Assembly: GCF_000186865.1 (NCBI RefSeq)
Contig: NW_008705581.1
Location: 283,428-344,861, forward strand
DNA: 61,434 bases
Reading direction: 5' to 3'
Origin: Aureococcus anophagefferens
Taxonomy: Eukaryota; Sar; Pelagophyceae; Pelagomonadales; Pelagomonadaceae
Position 1 is the first letter of the stretch. Each line of letters opens with the position of its first letter. A program made the translations under genes and the position numbers. Of the stretch, positions 28,272 to 37,715 are shown one piece after another. A model generated the notes under the pieces. The model made no database searches, had not been told where the DNA came from, and was given only the letters and a program-made list of their open reading frames with translations.

Positions 28272-28543
28272 TCGTCGCCCGGCGCGGCCGCGGCCGCGGC
28301 GGCGCCGCGGCGGCCGCGGAAGGCCGGGTGGTGCGCGGCGAAGTGGGCCGAGACGCGCAGCGCGCCGCCGCGCGCCGGGTCGTAGCCCGGGAGCGACGCC
28401 CAGGGCCCGCCGGGCGCCGGTAGGAACCGCGAGGAGCACGGCAGCTCTTCGGAGAAGGACACGCGGCTCGAGTGGCTCGGCAGCTCGCGCTCGCGCGGCG
28501 GCAGCACGCTCGTCGGCGAGTCGCCGCGCGCGTCGTCGTCCAT
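27905..28543 (-). CDS. hypothetical protein with basic lysine-rich segment
   Basis: 212 residues from the ATG at 28543. N-terminal SSRVSFSEELPCSSRFLPAPGG and SAHFAAHHPAFRGRR are followed by a Gly run. A helix follows (YETVLRMHPAWAAKLRGTVERL), then a strongly basic SQRRKENKKKRREKSDEKAR that could be a nuclear localisation or RNA-binding patch, and an Ala/Glu helix ending EKREAILSWVS. I do not recognise the family. It shares the strand of the xylulokinase gene and starts 185 nt past that gene's stop. An additional upstream exon cannot be excluded. Confidence 0.55.
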
Positions 28544-28727
28544 GGGGTTGCCAGAGCAGCGTCTCCAGACCCTCGAGCGCGGGGTCCTCCGCCGACGCCG
28601 GGAACGCCGGCGCGCGGAACAGGTTGGCGGCGCGCGGTGCGCGGGCCGCGGCGGAGAGGCTCTGGCCACTCCGAGAGGCGTGCAACATGGCCAGCAAGGT
28701 GCCCTGCACCATCGTCCGGAAAACGAG

Positions 28728-30970
28728 TTAGAGCCGCCCCGCGCGGACGTCGTCCTCGAGCTTGAGGTAGCGCGCGACGAGGGCGTCGTCGTAGACGTGG
28801 GCGTGCTTGGGCCGCGCGACGACGTCGAGCGCGCCCGCGCCCGCGCCGCAGGACGCGAGGAAGGCCGCGTAGGTCGCCTGCGATCGCGTCTTCGACCCGA
28901 CTTCACCGTGAGCGTACGCGACCGCTTCGAGGCTTTCCGCCGCGCTTCGAGCACTCGACGAGAGCGATCGATTCGTCCAAGCATCGGCCGCATCGGCGTC
29001 GACGCGACCGCGCCGGAGAGGTGTGAAGTGTGACCCGCGCCCGCGGGTGATTTCGGCGCGGCGCGTCGCGTCCGTCCCCGCCGCGGCGTGCGCCGCGCGG
29101 AACGCGGCCCCCAGCGCCGCGGCGTCGGGCTCGTCGGCGGCGAGCACGTCGCAGCCGAAGACGTCGGCGGCGATCTGCGTGATCGCCGCGCTCCGCGACG
29201 CGCCGCCGGCCGCGAGCACGCGGCCGCCGGCCGTTTTGACGCCGAGCCGCGCGCCGCGGCCGCGCATGGACAGGAACCTGCCCTCGACGACGGCGCGGGC
29301 CGCCAGCGCCTCCGGCCGCGGCGCGCCGTCGCCGAGGTTGACGCGGCCGCCGGCTCCGTCGACGAAGTGGCGGCCGGGCGTCGGCAGCACGGGCGTGATC
29401 TCGGGGAGCGCGAGCTCGAGGCCCAGGACGCCCCCGTTGCCCGGCGGCGACCGGCCCAGCGCCGCGTCGAAGTCGGCCCACGTCGCCGCCGGCCCCAGGA
29501 AGTCGGTCTTGATCTTCTCCCGCTGCCTGGGCAGGACAAGAGAGATTCAACGTCGCTTCAACGTGAGTGTTCCGCGCGCGCGCGTTCCGGGAAAAGCATC
29601 CACGCTTCGAGACCGTTCCGAGAGATGATCGCTCGTCCAAAAATCAGCCGAAACGAGTGGAAAACGGCCGAGATCGGAGCCTTTGAAGTTGGGAATTTCG
29701 CTCTCTTGTCCTGCCCTGCCCGCTGCTTCGCGCCGTTGCAGTAGCAGAGGAGCGCGAGGTACTCGCCCGCCGTCGTGCACGACGCGAAGACGTGGCCCTC
29801 CTCGCGCGGGTCGCAGTCCGTCGACACGGCCATGAACGTGTCCGACGTGCCGAGGCTCAGGGCCACGTCGCCGGGCTCGGACAGCCCCAGGCCCGCGGCC
29901 GTGCAGGGGTTGTCGCCCGCGCCCGCGTAGACCGTCGGCGGCGGCTTTCCGAGGCTCGCGCCCGACGACCGGAAGCCGAAGCGCCGCGCGACCCAGGGGG
30001 CCACGGCGCCGGCCGCGTGGCCGGGCGCGACGGGCGCCCCGCCGAGGCGCTCGAGGAACGCCGCGCCGCCGCCGACGCCGGCCATGGCCCCGAAGGCCTC
30101 CGCGGCGCCCGCGTCCCACGCGCGCGACGCGACGGCGCCGACGTTCGTGCCGCACGAGTCGGACGCGTCGACGGCGACGTAGGCGCCGCGGAGCAGCGAC
30201 GGCCCGAAGGACGACACGAGGCTCACGCGGGCCGTCCGCCGCCAGGCGCCGGGGTCGCGGGCCGCCAGCGCCGCCATCTGGTGGCCCGTGAACCGCGCGT
30301 AGGCCCGCGACCCCGTCGCGGCGGCGACGGCCGCCGGCCCGCCCAGGGCGGCCTCGAGCGCGTCGCACTGGTCCTGGGTGCTCGCGTCGGCCCAGATCGG
30401 CGCGTCGGCGACGGCGAAGGCCTCGGGGGCGAGCGCCTCCCGGAAGCCGCCCGGGAGGCCCGCGGGGATTGGGCGCCCCCTCGCGCGCTTCGTGTAGCGG
30501 TCCGCGGGCGGCCGCTCGTCGCGCGGCGCCGCGCCGCCCGCGAGCCGCGCCGCGGCGGCGGCGGACCAGTAGACGGACCCGTGCTGCTGGCCGCTGAAGG
30601 AGACGCCGTCGACCTGCTGCCGCAGGCTCGCGGGGATGAGCTCGAGGACCGCGTCGAGGCCGTCGAGCCACATGGCCACGGGGCTCGTCGCGACGCCGTC
30701 GTCGGTCGCGTGCATGCCGTTGGACGTGCCGTAGGCGGGGAAGCTCGCGTCGAAGTTCACGGAGGCGCGGTGCGCGACGTCGAGCGCGGCGTCGACGACG
30801 ATCGCCGTGCAGGACTGCGTGCTGAGGTCGATGCCCAGGTAGTACCTGGCGTCGCCGCCGGACGGCGCCGACGCGCCGAGGCGCGGGCGGCGCGGCGCGA
30901 CGAGACACTCGGTCGCCGGGATGAGCGCGAGGAGCGCGATCGCCGCCATCGTCCGGGCGCGAGCTGCCAT
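28728..30970 (-). CDS. XYLB: xylulokinase (FGGY carbohydrate kinase)
   Basis: Model: complement(28728..28877, 29070..29526, 29727..30970), 616 residues. The enzyme phosphorylates D-xylulose to xylulose 5-phosphate with ATP, feeding the pentose phosphate pathway. The N-terminus MAARARTMAAIALLALIPAT is a signal-like leader followed by APRRPRLG, suggesting targeting to a complex plastid. FGGY features are YYLGIDLSTQSCTAIVVD (phosphate 1 loop), VDGVSFSGQQHGSVYW, PIWADASTQDQCDALE, VYAGAGDNPCTAAGLGL, DVALSLGTSDTFMAV (phosphate 2 loop) and ITQIAADVFGCDVLAADEP with ALGAAFRAAHAA near the C-terminus. It carries one family A and one family B introner. After splicing, AKQ/REKIKTDFLGP and AAGTD/ATYAAFLAS follow the family pattern. 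A few residues in the spacer between blocks are unusual, but the catalytic region is complete. Confidence 0.9.
28878..29069 (-). mobile_element. introner, family B copy 5
   Basis: A 192-nt intron, sense orientation, GC donor. The target is GCGACGCG on the donor side and GCGACCTA on the acceptor side; the first five bases match and the rest have diverged or the end is shifted. It ends GAAGTCGGGTCGAAGACGCG then ATCGCAG. The core CGGCCGATGCTTGGACGA is recognisable. Confidence 0.82.
29527..29726 (-). mobile_element. introner, family A copy 8
   Basis: A 200-nt intron, sense orientation, with perfect target duplication GCAGCGGG and GC donor. The ends are CAGGGCAGGACAAGAGAG and CTCTCTTGTCCTGCCCAG. 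The interior differs from copy 9 at only a handful of positions, so both are recent. Confidence 0.95.
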
Positions 30971-31099
30971 CGGTCCTTGAGCCGCCAGTCTCTTGTGGCA
31001 GAATTCGGTTCGGCGAGCGCCGGCCTGCGCCGCAGGCTGCGCGAAGATTTTCCGAGGCGCCCGGCGCCTCCCGCGTCGGCGCGACCCTTAGCCCGGCGC

Positions 31100-31914
31100 C
31101 TAGAGCTCGCCGGCGCCCGCGAGGCCGCCGTTCGCGAGGCCGGCGAGCGCGCTCGGGTCCATGCCCATCTGCTCGAAGAGCTTCGCCGCCTCGGCCATCT
31201 GCTCCTTCATCTTCTCCGGGTCCGCGAGGGCCTCCATGCCTGCGGGGCGCGCGCCGTCGCGGGCGCCCGGCGCGGAAATTGGGCGCCGGCGGCGCGCCCG
31301 GGATCTTGGCCAGCGCGGCCGCGTCGAAGTTGCCCGAGCCGTCGAAGAGGCCCTTCGCGGCCTCGAGGATGGCGTCGCCGCCGCCCGGTGCGCCGCCGGG
31401 GATGAGCTGGGCCATGGCGTCGGCCATGTTCTTCTGGAAGCCCTCCGGGTCGCTCATCATCATCTCCATCTGCTTGCCGAACTCTTTCCCGAACTCGGAC
31501 CCCGCGTCCTTGAACGCGTCCATGCCCTGCTTCATGACGGCCTTGAGCGCCGCCGGGTCCTGGAAGGCCTCGCTGTTGAGGAGCTCCTCGACCTGGTCGC
31601 CGACGCCGGGCATGGCCTTGAGGAGCGGGTTGTTCGAGATCGTCTCGCGGAGGAGCTGCGGGTCGTCCATGATCGCCCGCATCTCGTCGCTCTCCATGAG
31701 CTGGTCCCAGAACTCGCCCATGCCCGCGAACATGTCGCCGGCGCCGCCGGACCCGAGGCCCGCGAGCGGGTTCGCGCCGCCGTCCTGGAGCGACGCCGCG
31801 AGCTGGCTGAGCTTGCCAAAGTCGGAACCGTCCGCGGCCTCGCTCGCCTCGTCGAGCCGGATCTTCCCGATCTTCTTCTCGTCCTTGTTCCGGTTCCGGT
31901 TCACCCAGGGATTC
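31100..31914 (-). CDS. STI1/HOP-like domain protein, 5' end uncertain
   Basis: Downstream exon 31100-31240 and upstream exon 31298 to about 31914. The protein has an acidic lead (KDEKKIGKIRLDEASEAADG), then STI1-type helical repeats: FWDQLMESDEMRAIMDDPQL, LRETISNNPLLKAMPG, LLNSEAFQDPAALKAVMKQG. These are DP-containing units as in HOP, TIC40 and ubiquilin-type co-chaperones. The last exon gives IPGMEALADPEKMKEQMAEA and KLFEQMGMDPSALAGLANGG. The reading frame continues upstream into GVAAFVACASAQNPWVN, a likely signal-peptide end, but reaches a stop with no ATG, so an exon or sequence lies further up. The 57-nt intron at 31241-31297 is inferred from the frame change only. Role: chaperone adaptor in the ER or plastid. 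Confidence 0.65.
31241..31297 (-). other. inferred short GC-AG intron (not an introner)
   Basis: A 57-nt intron proposed because the STI1-like reading frame changes here. Donor CCGG/GCGCGCC and acceptor CCCCGCAG/GCATGG join IPG to MEALADPEK in frame. No element similarity and no 8-bp duplication are seen. Confidence 0.5.
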
Positions 31915-31944
31915 TGCGCCGACGCGCACGCGACAAAAGCCGCG

Positions 31945-32547
31945 ACGCCGAGGAATCGGCGAACCTGCGCGGGCGCGGCGGTCGCGCGTCCGTCCGCGCC
32001 TCACGATCGAACGCGCGGCGCCTGCGTAGGCTCCGGAGGCTCGAGCCGAGCGACGGCACCCGCCTGCGCAGGCGCCCATTCGTCGACGCTGCGGGCGCGC
32101 CATGCTGCAATCGGGCGAGTAGCTCTAGCTCGAGTCCTTCTTGATCCAGGATCAGTTCTGCAACATGCCCGAGCTTTTTTTACGCGTGGAGGCTGCGCGG
32201 CGGACGCGGGATCTCGCGACGGCATCACGAGGTGGGCCAGCGCACGTGGTGTGCTACTGCGCAGGCGCGGGAAGCGCCGGCTACGTTCCTTCGCCCATCA
32301 CTGGCACGCGCAGGCGCTCCGCGTCCGCGGCACGGCCTCGGACTCGGATCTGGCCTCTCGGCCGCGGCCCAGCATCGGTGTAGATCGAAGTAGGGCCGCC
32401 GTAAGTACGGTGCCCGTATCCCGCGCGCCTCGAGCCGACCTGAGCTGCTGGCGTGAACTTCTCTGATTTTCGGCGATGTTGAAGTCTGGTGAAGTCTTGT
32501 TGAAGTAGCTTTGTAGGGCATGCCGCCATAGTTTGTGCGCGCGCATC
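31945..32547. other. divergent intergenic region
   Basis: About 600 bp between the STI1-like gene (minus) and the SET-domain gene (plus). It is somewhat less GC-rich toward the right, with ATTTTCGGCGATGTTGAAGT and a partial direct repeat GTTGAAGT/TGTTGAAGT at 32475-32507. It presumably contains the missing first exon of the STI1-like gene and two promoters. No other gene recognised. Confidence 0.4.
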
Positions 32548-33393
32548 ATGCCGCCCAAGCCGCGCCGGCGCAAGCCTGCGACGTCGCAGCACGAGACGGC
32601 TGCACCGGCGCTTGCGCCGCCGGAGAAGCCGCCCTGCTGCCGCACGCAGGTCATCCTCGTCGCGGCCGCCGTCGTCGCGCTGGCCGTCGCCACGCTCGTC
32701 CACGACGTCGACCCCATCGCGCCGCTGCCAAGCACGGCGGCCCAGCTGGCGTTCGCGCGGCGCGCGGGCGTGGAGCCGCTCACGGTCGTGCGGAGCACGG
32801 CGAAGGGCCTCGGCGTCTTCTACGCCGGCGACGCCGACCTGCCCGCGGGCGCCGCCGTCGGCGTGTTCCGCGCTTTACTCGTCGCGCCGGCGGAGCTCGC
32901 CGCGTGGCGCGCCGACGGCACGGTCGACTGGGACTTCTGGCGGCGCTACGCCGTGACCGTCGCGGAGGACGGCGGCGGCGGGTCCTACGTCGCGCTGCCC
33001 GTCGGCGAGCTCACGGGCCTCGACGCGCCGACGTGGTGGCGCCAGGGGCCCCTCGACGCGGCCGCGGTCGCGGCGGCGCGGGGCGCGCTGCGCCGGCGCG
33101 CGCTCGTCGACTGGCGGCGCCTCGCGGGCGGGCCGGACGGGCCCGCGCTGCCCACGGGCCACCTGCTCAACGAGCCGTCGCCGGGCGAGGACGAGGCCGT
33201 CGGCCACCTCGCGGGCAGCGGCTGCGCGGCCTTCGGCGGCGGCGCCGTCTGCGGCGCGGCGCTCGTCGCCGTGACGCGCCGCGCCGCGCGGCCGGGCGAC
33301 GAGCTCACGTGGTGCTACGGCGCGCGCTACGCGCGGGACTACGCCGCGGCGCCGGCCTGCCTCGACGACGCCGCGCGCGAGCCCCCGGCGTAA
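32548..33393 (+). CDS. membrane-anchored SET-domain-like protein
   Basis: 281 residues. A basic, Pro-rich start (MPPKPRRRKPATSQ) is followed by one strong membrane helix, VILVAAAVVALAVATLV. The rest has SET hallmarks in order: VVRSTAKGLGVFYAGDADLP (start of the SET fold), a variable middle, TGHLLNEPSPGEDEAVGHLA in the position of the NH(S/D)C-like motif, and AVTRRAARPGDELTWCYGARYARDY (the ELTxxYG motif). SET enzymes methylate lysine using S-adenosylmethionine. The NHxC motif is diverged, so activity is uncertain. A single membrane anchor argues against a histone substrate. No intron. Confidence 0.72.
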   Translation: MPPKPRRRKPATSQHETAAPALAPPEKPPCCRTQVILVAAAVVALAVATLVHDVDPIAPLPSTAAQLAFARRAGVEPLTVVRSTAKGLGVFYAGDADLPAGAAVGVFRALLVAPAELAAWRADGTVDWDFWRRYAVTVAEDGGGGSYVALPVGELTGLDAPTWWRQGPLDAAAVAAARGALRRRALVDWRRLAGGPDGPALPTGHLLNEPSPGEDEAVGHLAGSGCAAFGGGAVCGAALVAVTRRAARPGDELTWCYGARYARDYAAAPACLDDAAREPPA

Positions 33394-33560
33394 GCTCGCA
33401 CACAGCGTCGTCCGACCGGGCCGGGTGGTCGGTCGGTGAGCTTACACTTTGCTGCTTGACGGCGCGGACGGCCGGGCCGGGATCGGTCGGCGAGCTTAAA
33501 ACGCTGTGCTTGCTTGGCGGCAAGTGCAGCAAAGCTCTTCTGGCAAAAAAATCATCGGCG

Positions 33561-34736
33561 ATGCAGCTTCCCGTGCTCCCCACGGGCGACGCGGCGCCGC
33601 TGCCCGTGGACCTCACCGGCGGGTCCGATTTGCCGCACAAGCACGCGTCGCCGCCGAACCCGCGGAAGCAGAAGCGGGATCGGTCGCGGAGCAAGCGCCG
33701 CGGTAAGCTGACGCAGGCGCAGCGCGACGCCCTGGGCCTCGACGAGCGCTGGGACCGCTTCTACGCGCAGAAGGGCGTGCGCTTCTACAAGGACCGCCAC
33801 TGGCTGCGGCGCGAGCTGCTCGAGCTCATGCCGCCGGCCGTGCGCGACGACCCCATGCGGTGGTGCGCGCCGTTGGCGAGCGACGGGACGGGCGTCGCCG
33901 TCGACGTCGTGCCGGCGACCAACGAGCTCGCGCGCATGACCGTGGGCCTCGAGGCGGGCTGCGGCTGCGGGAGCGCGGCGTTCCCGCTGCTGCGGGCCAA
34001 CGACGACGTCTTCGTGCTCGCGACGGACTTCTCCGCGGAGGCGATCCGCCTGTTGAAGTCGCGCGACGAATACGAGAACCAGCTGAGCTCGTCGACGCGG
34101 CGCATCCACGCCTGGGTGAGCGACGTCGCGGCGCCGCCGGGCGACGCGCGCTGGGCCGCCGTCGAGGCGCTCGCGGACGCGCTCGGCGGCCTCCACTTTC
34201 TGACGTTCGTCTTCGTGCTCTCGGCGTTGGAGGCGGCGCAGATGGTGGCGGCCGTGCGCCGCGCGGCGCGCCTGCTGCGGCCCGGGGGGCTGCTGTTCTT
34301 CCGGGACTACGGCGCGGGCGACCTCGCGCAGCGGCGCCTCGACGACCGGGGCCAGACGGACGGCGCGGGCACGTACGAGCGCGGCGAGGGCACGCTCGCG
34401 CGCTACTTCTCGCTGGAGGAGGTCGGCGACCTCTTCCCTCCGGCGCTCTTCGACCGCGTCGAGCTCCGCCACGTCGAGCGCGACATCACGAACCGCGCGC
34501 AGGGCGTGACGATGAACCGGCGCTGGGTCCAGGCCAAGTTCGCGCGGAGAGGCGCGCCGCCGTGCTTCGAGCCCGTCGCCGGCGCGCCGCCGCTCGCGGA
34601 GACGGGCGCGGCGCGCCGCCGCGGCGCGCCCCGGAGCTCGAGCCCGGTCCGCGGCGCGGACGACGGCGGCGACGACGCGCACTGCGGCGACCTCGCGCCG
34701 GAGTGCGGCTGCTTCGCGTCGCTGGGCTTCGACTAA
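33561..34736 (+). CDS. tRNA m3C methyltransferase, METTL2/6/8-Trm140 family
   Basis: 391 residues from the ATG at 33561 (MQLPVLPTGD). The family signature is complete: ERWDRFYAQKGVRFYKDRHW with LRREL, then GLEAGCGCGSAAFPLL (SAM-binding motif I), VLATDFSAEAIRLLKSR, FVFVLSALEAAQMVAAVRRA, LRPGGLLFFRDYGAGDLAQR and RGEGTLARYFSLEEVGDLF, and finally NRRWVQAKF. These enzymes make 3-methylcytidine at position 32 of tRNA anticodon loops. The N-terminal KQKRDRSRSKRRGK could bind RNA or direct to the nucleus. The intergenic DNA before it holds a direct repeat (GCCGGG...GGTCGG..GAGCTTA twice). No intron. Confidence 0.88.
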   Translation: MQLPVLPTGDAAPLPVDLTGGSDLPHKHASPPNPRKQKRDRSRSKRRGKLTQAQRDALGLDERWDRFYAQKGVRFYKDRHWLRRELLELMPPAVRDDPMRWCAPLASDGTGVAVDVVPATNELARMTVGLEAGCGCGSAAFPLLRANDDVFVLATDFSAEAIRLLKSRDEYENQLSSSTRRIHAWVSDVAAPPGDARWAAVEALADALGGLHFLTFVFVLSALEAAQMVAAVRRAARLLRPGGLLFFRDYGAGDLAQRRLDDRGQTDGAGTYERGEGTLARYFSLEEVGDLFPPALFDRVELRHVERDITNRAQGVTMNRRWVQAKFARRGAPPCFEPVAGAPPLAETGAARRRGAPRSSSPVRGADDGGDDAHCGDLAPECGCFASLGFD

Positions 34737-34743
34737 ATACGCG

Positions 34744-36179
34744 TTAGTTCACGGGCGGCGTGCCCACGGTGCCCATGCCGAGGGAGTTCATCTGGAGGTG
34801 GCCGAGGGACTGGGAGTGGCCGCCGCGGTCGAGGGACGCGGTCGAGCCGAGGGTCGTCGCCGCCGCGGACATGGACTTGCGGAGCTGGGACTGGCCCATC
34901 TCGTAGCGCATGGTGTAGCGCATCGGCCGGAGCACCTCGGACTCGTAGTAGCGCGTGAACGCCGCGCGGCTCGTCGCCTGGGCAGCAAAAGGGTGATTCA
35001 ACGTCGCTTCAACGTGAGTGTTCCGCGCGCGCGCGTTCCGGAAAACACATCCACGCTTCGAGACCGTTCCGAGAGATGATCGCTCGTCCAAAAATCAGCC
35101 GAAACGAGTGGAAAACGGCCGAGCTATGAGCCTTTGAAGTTGGGAATTTCGCTCTCTTGTGCCGCGCGGCTCGTCGCCTTGACGCCCGGCTTCCGGAAGC
35201 CGAGGCGCGGGTACATGGACGACAGGTGGCGCAGCGGGTTCGGGTTCAGCGACAGGTGGCAGAGGCCGTCGTCCGTGGGCTCCTTGCCTAAGAGCTTCAC
35301 GGGCGCGAGGACGGAGTGCGCACTGAGCCGCCGGTTGCCGACGAGGTTCCAGAGCTTCTTGCTCTCCTTCTCCTCGCGCGTGCCCGGCTTGCCCGCGCCG
35401 GGCAGGAGCGCCGTGACGCGGTGCAGGTTCTTCTCGTGCGCCTGGAGGGACGCCTCCTTCGACCGGAGCACGGCCGCCTGCCACGCTTTGGTCTTTTTGA
35501 GCCAGAGCTCGCGCATCATCGCGAGCTGGAAGTAGGTGTAGGCCGGCGCGTCCCCGAAATCGTCGCGCGACGCCTCGGACGCGCGGTCGTCCTCGAGGCC
35601 CGGGCCCGGCGACACGGACGCGCGCCGCTTCATCGACTCCGAGTAGACCTCCTCGCGCTGGCGGATCACGAAGTTCGACTTGATGGACCCCTTGAGCTTG
35701 CCCTCGGCGAACTCCTTGGCCAGGTCGTTGTAGATGCGCAGCTTGTGCGCGCTCGACAGCGTGCAGCCCGGCAGCGACACCTCGACGCGCGGCACGCAGA
35801 GCGGCCACTTGGCGCCCGCGGAGTTCTTGGTCATGTTGTTCCGCAAATAGTTCCCCTCGAGGAGCAGGTTGTGGCCCTCGCGCTTGAGGAACCGGTCCTT
35901 GAGCCCCGTCGTCGCGCAGGAGATCTCCCGCAGGAGCCGCTGGTCCTCCGCGAGGTCGAAGTCGTCGCCCTCCAGGTTGCGCACGAGACTGTCGGCGTGG
36001 CGGCCGCTGACGTGGCCGATCTGCAGCTCGTGGTCCACGGTGCTCGACGTCTTGATGCTGTCCATGCTCGGCTTGCGCTCCAGCGGGGTGCCCATGGCCG
36101 ACGAGGCCCGGGCGGAGAGCGCGCCGGCGCTGGCGGCAGCCTCCGGTGCCGAGGATACATCTCGGGTGTTGAGCTGCAT
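34744..36179 (-). CDS. unknown conserved-looking helical protein
   Basis: Model: complement(34744..34977, 35178..36179), 411 residues from the ATG at 36179. Residues 1-60 are Ser/Ala-rich. After that it is mostly helical and charged: VDHELQIGHVSGRHADSLVR, LAEDQRLLREISCATTGLKD, FVIRQREEVYSESMKRRASV, YTYFQLAMMRELWLKKTKAW, PTDDGLCHLSLNPNPLRHLS. There are no membrane helices and I do not recognise the family. A cytoskeletal or ciliary protein is possible from the composition, but this is only a guess. The introner at 34978 splits KPGVK from ATSRAAFTRYYES. The six codons ATSRAA occur on both sides of the intron because of an unusually long direct repeat. Confidence 0.7.
34978..35177 (-). mobile_element. 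introner, family A copy 9, with 19-bp flanking repeat
   Basis: A 200-nt intron, sense orientation, GC donor. The expected 8-bp target is GCGACGAG, but on the plus strand GCCGCGCGGCTCGTCGCCT (19 nt) is identical at both edges. The extra identity occupies the place of the element's own 5' terminal repeat, which should read CAGGGCAGG and here reads CCGCGCGGC. The other end, CCCTTTTGCTGCCCAG, is normal. Confidence 0.92.
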
Positions 36180-36270
36180 GTTGCCGGGCCTCAAAACCTC
36201 TCTCGCACGTCGCGCCGAGGTGGGCCGAGGCGTGCGTGCCGGCAGCCGCTCCCCAGCCGGCTTCGACCTC
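36180..36270. promoter_or_regulatory. probable bidirectional promoter
   Basis: Only 91 bp separate the start codons of the divergent genes at 36179 (minus) and 36271 (plus). Any core promoters and 5' leaders for both must lie here or overlap the coding starts. No TATA-like box is visible. Confidence 0.4.
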
Positions 36271-37685
36271 ATGGCGCAGGTCTGGTGTGTCTACACGGTG
36301 CGCGCCTCGTCAACCCTTCCCCCGCCGGCGCGGAGAAGCGGACGACCCCCCCCCCCCCCCCGCAGGTCCAGGGCCAGCGCGGCGAGTGCGAGTCCGAGCC
36401 CAACGCCTTCGTCGTCGACTGCGAGGACGCCGACGCGCCGACGCTCGACGAGCTGCGGCGGTCCTGCGCCTTCGCCGGCGGCGGCGGCGACTGGCGCTGG
36501 CGCGTCCGCGAGCGCGACGCGCTCTTCGGCTATTGCTGGCGCGACGTCGTGGACGCGCGCGAGCCCGTGGCCGCGGTGCCGAGCGCCGGCGACTTCGGCG
36601 AGACCGCGCTCGTCGTCCACGCGCGCGTCCTCGACGTGTCGCCCGCGGCGCTCGAGCGGCGGCGGCGGAAGCCGCCGCGGCTCCGGAGCCGCGCGCCCGC
36701 TTCACGGGGCCCCGCCGCGCCCGCGCGCGCCGCCGCGCGCGCGGGCGCCTTCGCCGACGACGCGCCGGCGTCCGTCGACGCCTTCTACGACGACACGCCG
36801 GCGTCCGTCGACGCCTTCTACGACGACGACGGCGACGAGCTCGACTGCAAGCGCGGCGACGGCGACGACGGCGGCTTCGGATACGCGCCCGCCGCGGCCG
36901 CGAAGCCGCCGCCGCGGCGGCCGCCGCCGACGCGGTCGCCGCCGCCGCCCGCGCGCCTGAGCCCGCCGCCCGCGGACCGGCGGACGCCGCCGCGGGAGCC
37001 CGCGCCGGACCTCATGGCGGGCATGGCCGCGGCGCCGCCGCCGGCGCCGCCGCCGGCGCCGCCGCCGAAGCCCGAGAAGAAGCCCGCGTCGCAGCACCTC
37101 GACAAGGCGGGCGTCGAGAAGCTCGTGCGCGAGGGCAAGATGGCCTGGGACCCCGTCGACGAGCGCTACGTCGCCGTCGAGAGCCGCGCGCCCGCGGAGC
37201 GGCGGTCGTCGATCGTCGGCATCACGCTCGACGGGCCCCTGAACACGGCGGGCAAGGCGGCCCACGTCGCGTCGGCCATGCGCGAGCGCCGCGCGTCCAT
37301 GGTCGCCAACCAGGCGGCGGCGAAGGAGGCCCTCCGGGAGCGCGCGGCGGCGAAGGCGTCCGAGGAGGCGGCCTTCGACGATCTCCACGTCACGCTCGGC
37401 CCGCTGTTGAAGGCGTGGAGCGAGGACCACGGCAAGAAGAAGAACGTGCGCGCGCTCCTCGCGGGCATGGACAAGGTCATGTGGCCCGAGTCGAACTGGC
37501 AGCCCATCTCCATCGGCGATCTGTTGGATCCGAAGAAGGTCAAGCGCGCCTACTACAAGGCGAGCCGCTTCGTCCACCCGGACAAGCTCGTCAACCTCAC
37601 GACGGAGCAGAAGTTCATCGGCAAGCGCGTCTTCGACGCGCTCTCCCAGGCCTACGCCGACTTCGAGAACGGCAACCACGCCTAG
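36271..37685 (+). CDS. auxilin-like J-domain protein
   Basis: Model: join(36271..36297, 36366..37685), 448 residues. The C-terminal ~90 residues are an auxilin/GAK-type J domain: SNWQPISIGDLLDPKKVKRA followed by YYKASRFVHPDKLVN (HPD motif that stimulates Hsp70) and KRVFDALSQAYADFENG. Auxilins recruit Hsp70 to uncoat clathrin vesicles. The N-terminal 80 residues (FVVDCEDADAPTLDELRRSC, WRVRERDALFGYCWRDV) look like a small beta-rich adaptor domain. The middle is Pro-rich and disordered, with a duplicated ASVDAFYDD(D/T)TP unit and an Ala/Pro tract; such linkers carry clathrin or adaptor motifs, though I see no clear clathrin box. The first exon codes only nine residues (MAQVWCVYT). The intron is a conventional GT-AG type with a poly-C tract. 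Confidence 0.82.
36298..36365 (+). other. conventional GT-AG intron with poly-C tract
   Basis: A 68-nt intron with donor ACG/GTGCGCGCC and acceptor CCCCCGCAG/GTCCAGG, preceded by a run of about 17 C. It has no similarity to the introner families and no flanking 8-bp repeat, so it is an ordinary intron for comparison. Confidence 0.75.
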
Positions 37686-37715
37686 GTCGGGCCGGGGGCT
37701 CCTTAAAACCGCATT

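Noticed and set aside
31160..32466. Plus-strand frames across the STI1-like gene
   Set aside because: They mirror the minus-strand helical repeats and have no motif of their own.
34978..35177. A true 19-bp target-site duplication
   Set aside because: Every other copy shows 8 bp, and the extra 11 bp replace element sequence without changing intron length, so conversion or mutation of the element end is more likely.
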